Source: Oscillospiraceae bacterium (GTDB lineage: Bacteria > Bacillota > Clostridia > Oscillospirales > Oscillospiraceae). Taken from it: a DNA stretch of 10,511 nucleotides. The first letter of the stretch is position 1; each line of letters begins with the position of its first letter. Positions 6,553 through 10,511 of the stretch are shown one piece after another. A program made the position numbers and the translations under genes. The stretch lies in assembly GCA_031264545.1 (NCBI GenBank), contig JAISDV010000120.1, forward strand, positions 1 through 10,511. The letters run 5' to 3'. Below the pieces are notes generated by a model. That model saw nothing but the letters and a program-made list of their open reading frames with translations. It had not been told where the DNA came from and did not search any database.

Positions 6553-8376
6553 TTAGACAACGCTGTCTTCAAACTGGCTGTTATATAGCTCGGCGTAAAA
6601 GCCGTTCCGGGCCAGCAATGCCGCATGCGTACCGCGCTCGATGATGGCGCCTTCACGCATCACGAGAATCAGGTCCGCGCTTTTGATGGTCGAGAGCCTG
6701 TGCGCGATGATAAACGCGGTCCTGCCCTGCGTGAGCTGTTCCATCGCGCGCTGGATCTGGATTTCCGTGCGGGTATCAACGGAGCTTGTCGCCTCGTCGA
6801 GGATAAGCAGGGGGGCGTTTTCAATGATCGCGCGGGCGATGGTCAGAAGCTGGCGCTGGCCGGCGGAAAGGCTTGCGCTGTCGCCGAGCACCGTGTCGTA
6901 ACCGTCGGGCAGAGTACGGATATAATGATCGAGGCCGACGGCCTTGCAGGCCTTTTTCACCTCTTCGTCGGAAACATTTTCTTTGCTGTAGACGATGTTG
7001 TCGCGTATCGTCCCTTCAAAGAGCCAGGTGTCCTGGAGGACCATGCAGAACTGGTCGTGCACGCACTGCCGTGTCATCCGGCTGATGGGAATACCGTCGA
7101 TACGTATCTCGCCGCTGTCCATCTCATAAAAGCGCATGAGAAGGTTCACGATCGTCGTCTTGCCGCTGCCCGTCGGGCCGACAATGGCGATCTTCATGCC
7201 GGGCAGGGCGTGCGCGGTGAAGTCCTTGATGATCTCGCGCTCAGGCGTATAGCCGAAGCGGACGTCACGAAATTCGACCTCGCCCTTCGAAATGTGCCGG
7301 GTGACCGCGTCCGCCGATTCGGGCGAAAGCTCCGTTTCGCCGAGAAAGTCAAACACGCGCTCCGCCGCGGCCGCCGTGGACTGAAGCGTCGTCAGCGACT
7401 GGGCGAGCTGGGACAGCGGCTGGGAAAACAGGCGGATATAGACCATGAAAGCGACAATAACGCCGAATTCGATTCGGTTGTCGAGCGCGAGGGCCGCGCC
7501 GACCACACAGACGGAAACATAACCGAGGTTGCCGATAAAATTCATCAGCGGCATCATGATGCCCGAAATGAACTGGGATTTCCATGCACTGTCAAAGAGC
7601 CTGCCGTTCATTTCGGAAAAGGCTTTTTCAGACTGGGCCTCGCCGTTATAGGCCCTGACGATGCTGAGACCGGAATAGACCTCCTCAACGAGGCCGTTGA
7701 TGCTGCCCAGCTCGCGCTGCTGCCGTTTGAAGTGCTTCTGGGAGCGCAGCATAATGGTCATCATCAGGACAAAGCCGATGACCGTCGAGAAGACGGCGAC
7801 GAGCGCGAGCGTAACGTTCGTCCAGAGCATCATGGTAAGCGAGCCGAGAAACAGCGCAGCCGCGCTCGTGAGCTGGCCCACGCTCATGTTCAGCGTCTGG
7901 CCGATCGTATCGACATCGTTGGTGACACGGCTTAAAATGTCGCCAAAGCTGACCTTATCGAAATACTTGAGCGGGAGGCGGTTGATCTTCTCGCTGATAC
8001 GGCTGCGCATGGCGTTTGTAATGCGCTGTGTGACGGTCGCCATGATGAAGCCCTGGCCGTAGGAACAGACGGCGCCCACACCGTAAAGAAAGGCAAGTGT
8101 CAGGGCGAGCCTTCCGATCGCGTCCAGATCGATGCCGGTCAAGACGCCCGCGATAATCAGGTTCGTGATTTCCCTGAGCCGGTCCGGCCCCATGATGGTG
8201 CAGACCGCGCCCGCGGCGGAAAGGAAGAAGGCGGCGATTATCGGAAGTCCGTAGAGCCTGCAATAGTCGATGAAGCGGACGAGCGCGGCCTTAAAGTCTT
8301 TCGGCTTTTCAAAGGACTGGCCCTGCATAGCCATTGGGCCCCCGCGTTGGACGGGCGCTTTTCTTTCTCTATCCAT
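6553..8376 (-). CDS. Heterodimeric ABC exporter, second subunit (intact Walker B, degenerate signature)
   Basis: This half-transporter has six membrane helices followed by an ATPase domain and very probably pairs with the product of the gene just upstream to export a substrate across the membrane. With the ATG at 8376 it has 607 residues. The first 40 are hydrophilic. The ATPase domain shows Walker A GPTGSGKTT (400-408), Q-loop Gln448, signature LSAGQ (503-507), Walker B LLILDE with catalytic Glu528, and H-loop His559 in IIAHRLS. Ala replaces the first Gly of LSGGQ, so the site that uses this signature is the degenerate one. Start choice: a TTG at 8382 is also in frame, but the ATG has a GGAG-type site seven bases upstream and overlaps the stop of the first gene by 8 nt (ATGGATAG). 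The substrate cannot be read from sequence; multidrug or peptide efflux is typical. Confidence 0.95.
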   Translation of the reverse strand: MDRERKAPVQRGGPMAMQGQSFEKPKDFKAALVRFIDYCRLYGLPIIAAFFLSAAGAVCTIMGPDRLREITNLIIAGVLTGIDLDAIGRLALTLAFLYGVGAVCSYGQGFIMATVTQRITNAMRSRISEKINRLPLKYFDKVSFGDILSRVTNDVDTIGQTLNMSVGQLTSAAALFLGSLTMMLWTNVTLALVAVFSTVIGFVLMMTIMLRSQKHFKRQQRELGSINGLVEEVYSGLSIVRAYNGEAQSEKAFSEMNGRLFDSAWKSQFISGIMMPLMNFIGNLGYVSVCVVGAALALDNRIEFGVIVAFMVYIRLFSQPLSQLAQSLTTLQSTAAAAERVFDFLGETELSPESADAVTRHISKGEVEFRDVRFGYTPEREIIKDFTAHALPGMKIAIVGPTGSGKTTIVNLLMRFYEMDSGEIRIDGIPISRMTRQCVHDQFCMVLQDTWLFEGTIRDNIVYSKENVSDEEVKKACKAVGLDHYIRTLPDGYDTVLGDSASLSAGQRQLLTIARAIIENAPLLILDEATSSVDTRTEIQIQRAMEQLTQGRTAFIIAHRLSTIKSADLILVMREGAIIERGTHAALLARNGFYAELYNSQFEDSVV

Positions 8377-10210
8377 TGGCAAGCTCCTCCTCCGAAAGCT
8401 GGGAGAGCGCGATTTCCCTGTAGACCCCGCAGCCGTCCATCAGCTCGCCGTGCGTTCCGATTCCCACGACCTCGCCATTTTCGAGGACCACGATCCTGTC
8501 CGCATCCCGGATCGTGCCGATACGCTGGGCGACAATGATTGAGGTGATGCCGGAAAGCTCTTTCTTCAGCGCGGCGCGCAGGCCTTTATCGGTCTTGAAG
8601 TCGAGCGCGGAGAAAGAGTCGTCGAAGATGAAGATTTCCGGCTCGCGGCAGACCGCGCGGGCGATGCAGAGCCGCTGCTTTTGCCCGCCGGAGACGTTTG
8701 TCCCGCCCTGGGCGATCGGGGACCCATAAGCCTCGGGCATCTGCAAGACGAATTCAGCGCCCTGGGCGATCGCCACAGCCTTCTCAACGGCCTCCTCGGA
8801 TTTGTCGCCCCGGCCGTTATCGCCGTAGGCGACGTTTGAGGCGACCGTCCCGGTGAAAAGCACGGCGCGCTGGGGAATATAGCCGAGCTTGTCGCGCAGC
8901 TGCTTCTGGGTATATTCGCGCACATCCACGCCGTCGATGAGCACCTGGCCCTCCGTCGCGTCGTAGAAACGGGGAATAAGGTTGATAATCGTGCTCTTTC
9001 CGCTGCCTGTCGAGCCGATAAAGGCGACGGTTTCGCCCTTGTTCGCGCGGAAGCTGACGTTCCTGATGACGTAATCCTCCGCGCCGGGATACTTGAAGCT
9101 CACGCCGCGGAATTCCACTTCGCCGGTCGGCGCTCCGGCCCCGGACAAGGCATCCGGACCGTCCCTGACGGCGCCTTCGGTGTCGAGTACCTCCTCGCCG
9201 GTCGGCACTCCGGCCCCGGGCAGGGCGCCCGGACCGTCCCTGACGGCGCTTTCAGTGTCGAGCACCTCGTTGATCCGCTTGGCGGAAACCGTTACGCGGG
9301 GCAGCATGATAAAGATCATCGTCAGCATCATGAAGGCGATGACGACCTGCATAGCGTACTGGGAAAAGACGACCATATTGGAAAACAGCACGACCTTTTC
9401 CGCGAGACCCGCCGCGTTGATCAGCGATGCGCCGATCCAGTATACGGAGAGCGTCAGCCCGTTCATGACGATGACCATACAGGGCATGATCGCCGCCATC
9501 ATGCGTGTGGTAAAAAGGTAAGTACCGGTCAAATCGCTGTTTACCGCCTCAAATTTGCGCAGCTGAAAATCCTCCGCGTTGTAGGCGCGGACCACGCGCA
9601 GGCCGGTCAGGTTCTCACGCGTGACACGGTTGAGCGCGTCAGTCAGGCTCTGTATGCGCTTAAAGCGCGGCATGACGAGCGCCGAGATCGTGATGATGAC
9701 CGCCAGCATGAAAAGGATCATCAGGCCCGTCGCCATCGTCCATTCCGTGCCCTTGCCCGCGATCTTGAAGATTGCCCAGACGGCCATGATCGGCGCTTTG
9801 ATGATGATCTGCAGCCCGAGCGCGATGAGCATCTGGACCTGAGTGACGTCGTTGGTGGAGCGCGTGATCAGGCTGGATGTAGAGAAGCCGTTGATCTCGC
9901 CCATTGAAAAGCTCAGCACCCGATCGAAAATCGAGAAACGGAGTTTTTGGGAAAAGCCGGCGGCGACCCTCGCCGCGAGGAAACCTACAACAATAGAAGC
10001 GGCAAGGCTTCCGAGCGCGCAAAGAAGCATTTTACCGCCCGCGCGCCAGATGTCGGCAGTTGTGCTGCCCGGTATCTGGAGCAGCTCTGTGATTTCCGTC
10101 ATGTAGTCCGGGAGACGGAGATCCAGCCAGACCTGGGTTGCGACGAGAACGGTGCTGATAAGCGCCATCAGCCACTGTTCCGGGGTAAAACGCCTGAGAA
10201 GCTTCAGCAT
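8369..10210 (-). CDS. Heterodimeric ABC exporter, first subunit (degenerate catalytic site) with linker duplication
   Basis: The 613-residue protein has an N-terminal domain with six membrane helices (roughly 13-305) and a C-terminal ATPase domain (about 365-600): Walker A GSTGSGKST (399-407), Q-loop Gln447 in YIPQRAVLF, a perfect signature VSGGQ (506-510), Walker B IFIFDD, where Asp531 replaces the catalytic Glu, and Gln562 in place of the H-loop His. These changes mark the non-catalytic half of TM287/288- or BmrCD-like exporters; the subunit lends its good signature to the ATP site of its partner. Between the two domains a 25-residue block is duplicated in tandem (315-339 and 340-364), which makes the protein longer than usual. 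The ATG at 10210 has AAGGA six bases upstream. It is the first gene of the operon, right behind a promoter region; substrate unknown. Confidence 0.95.
   Translation of the reverse strand: MLKLLRRFTPEQWLMALISTVLVATQVWLDLRLPDYMTEITELLQIPGSTTADIWRAGGKMLLCALGSLAASIVVGFLAARVAAGFSQKLRFSIFDRVLSFSMGEINGFSTSSLITRSTNDVTQVQMLIALGLQIIIKAPIMAVWAIFKIAGKGTEWTMATGLMILFMLAVIITISALVMPRFKRIQSLTDALNRVTRENLTGLRVVRAYNAEDFQLRKFEAVNSDLTGTYLFTTRMMAAIMPCMVIVMNGLTLSVYWIGASLINAAGLAEKVVLFSNMVVFSQYAMQVVIAFMMLTMIFIMLPRVTVSAKRINEVLDTESAVRDGPGALPGAGVPTGEEVLDTEGAVRDGPDALSGAGAPTGEVEFRGVSFKYPGAEDYVIRNVSFRANKGETVAFIGSTGSGKSTIINLIPRFYDATEGQVLIDGVDVREYTQKQLRDKLGYIPQRAVLFTGTVASNVAYGDNGRGDKSEEAVEKAVAIAQGAEFVLQMPEAYGSPIAQGGTNVSGGQKQRLCIARAVCREPEIFIFDDSFSALDFKTDKGLRAALKKELSGITSIIVAQRIGTIRDADRIVVLENGEVVGIGTHGELMDGCGVYREIALSQLSEEELANG
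9119..9268 (-). repeat. 75-bp tandem duplication inside the first ABC subunit gene
   Basis: Two adjacent 75-bp units (9194-9268, read first, and 9119-9193) encode two 25-residue copies that start with EVLDTE and end with PTGE. Over the 74 bases aligned (9120-9193 with 9195-9268) they differ at eight positions, and all eight are transitions; the proteins differ at four residues (Ser/Gly, Gly/Asp, Pro/Ser, Val/Ala). EVLDTE is the element that normally occurs once, at the end of the last membrane helix in such exporters, so one copy is an insertion. The frame is kept. Confidence 0.95.
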
Positions 10211-10288
10211 AGGAGATCCTTTCAGAAAAGAGAAAAAATTGGGGGAAATATGCGTGACCGCACGGTGTGCGCACGCGCTTAGATTTAA

Positions 10289-10317
10289 TGCCGCGGCGCG
10301 GGACGCGCCGCATGGCA
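10289..10317. repeat. GC-rich stem-loop in the ABC operon leader
   Basis: GCGGCGCG (10293-10300) pairs perfectly with CGCGCCGC (10304-10311) around a 3-nt loop, and TGCC (10289-10292) can extend the stem with GGCA (10314-10317) past a 2-nt bulge. It would lie in the 5' leader of the ABC transcript, about 80-100 bases before the start codon. On the + strand GTTTT follows, on the - strand ATTAAAT. It could slow or end transcription in the leader (attenuation); that is an inference. Confidence 0.5.
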
Positions 10318-10318
10318 G

Positions 10319-10351
10319 TTTTAATAGCTCGCCGCAGGCAAGCTATTAAAA
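10319..10351. promoter_or_regulatory. 11-bp-arm palindrome at the predicted ABC transcription start
   Basis: TTTTAATAGCT (10319-10329) is the exact inverted complement of 10341-10351, with an 11-nt centre that itself contains GCC/GGC. It lies directly downstream of the -10 box and so covers the likely start site near 10345. Half-sites whose centres are 22 bp apart suit a dimeric repressor. Its core on the - strand resembles that of the palindrome at 355-395, so a dispersed repeat is the other possibility. Confidence 0.5.
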
Positions 10352-10379
10352 AGTATATACGACGCGTTTGTAAAGTCAA
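10352..10379 (-). promoter_or_regulatory. Sigma-A-type promoter of the ABC exporter operon
   Basis: On the - strand TTGACT (10379-10374, 5 of 6 to the -35 consensus) and TATACT (10357-10352, 5 of 6 to the -10) are separated by 16 bp. Transcription would start near 10345, giving a leader of about 135 bases before the ABC start codon. Spacing, sequence and AT-rich surroundings all fit a vegetative promoter. Confidence 0.75.
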
Positions 10380-10382
10380 CAG

Positions 10383-10417
10383 AATTCATTTGCGCAATCA
10401 TGAATTTACTGTAAATT
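10383..10417. promoter_or_regulatory. Two overlapping inverted repeats upstream of the ABC -35 box
   Basis: AATTTACTGTAAATT (10403-10417) is a perfect palindrome with 7-base half-sites and one central base. Overlapping it, AATTCAT (10383-10389) pairs with ATGAATT (10400-10406), with a small palindrome TTGCGCAA (10390-10397) between. Both lie 4-38 bp upstream of the -35 box, where activators or repressors commonly bind. No regulator gene is in the window, and the motif does not match a regulator site I can name. Confidence 0.5.
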
Positions 10418-10511
10418 CCGGCTTTGCATAGCCCCCGGCCATTTTCCCCCACAAAAACAGTCCCCGCCCGATTAGGTAAGGACCAATAAAGAAGCAATAA
10501 AAATTTATTAA
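10418..10511. other. Right-end non-coding sequence
   Basis: Together with 10211-10417 this completes a 301-bp stretch without a gene. This last part has C-rich patches (CCCCCGGCC, TTTTCCCCC) and then an AT-rich end. I see no open frame with a ribosome site that starts here, no tRNA and no clear terminator. A divergent gene or a regulator of the ABC operon may begin beyond the window. Confidence 0.4.

Noticed and set aside
6625..7935. 436-codon open frame on the + strand
   Set aside because: Fully antisense to the second ABC subunit; composition is that of a mirror frame (Arg, Asp, His, Ala) and no ribosome site or motif was seen.
8377..8382. TTG start at 8382 for the second ABC subunit
   Set aside because: An ATG two codons later has a well-placed ribosome site; the TTG remains possible but less likely.

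Overview
The window is a GC-rich stretch with PUA-less ProB, GpsA, heterodimeric ABC exporter and J-protein/DUF5685 genes that together look like a Gram-positive Clostridia genome, most likely of the Oscillospirales (Ruminococcaceae/Oscillospiraceae type). The lineage is inferred from gene content, strong GGAGG-type ribosome binding sites and protein resemblance; it was not tested by a search. No rRNA, tRNA, CRISPR array, insertion sequence or phage gene was recognised. 

Left part (1-4473, + strand): the 3' end of proB (glutamate 5-kinase), a 111-bp spacer holding a palindrome, proA (glutamate-5-semialdehyde dehydrogenase), an AT-rich regulatory-looking spacer, gpsA (glycerol-3-phosphate dehydrogenase), a terminator-like hairpin, and a beta-CASP metallo-beta-lactamase-fold RNase-like protein. 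proB and proA are two consecutive steps of proline synthesis; gpsA feeds phospholipid synthesis.

Middle (4474-6469): a perfect 13-bp hairpin separates the two convergent blocks. Beyond it, on the - strand, is a tight three-gene unit read from right to left: a small two-pass membrane protein with a C-terminal zinc ribbon, a DUF5685-type helical protein with Cys and Asp motifs, and a J-domain/Gly-Phe/TPR-like protein with a Cys-rich tail. The spacing (15 nt, then a 20-nt overlap) says they are made together. Their job is unknown to me, and this is the best candidate in the window for an undescribed system.

Right part (6553-10511, - strand): two overlapping genes for the halves of a heterodimeric ABC exporter. 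The first half carries the degenerate catalytic residues (Asp for Glu, Gln for His) and the second the degenerate signature (LSAGQ), as in TM287/288-type exporters. The first half has a 25-residue tandem duplication in the linker before its ATPase domain. The 301 bp upstream has a good sigma-A promoter, one perfect 15-bp palindrome, and three further inverted repeats, so the exporter is probably controlled by a regulator encoded outside the window.
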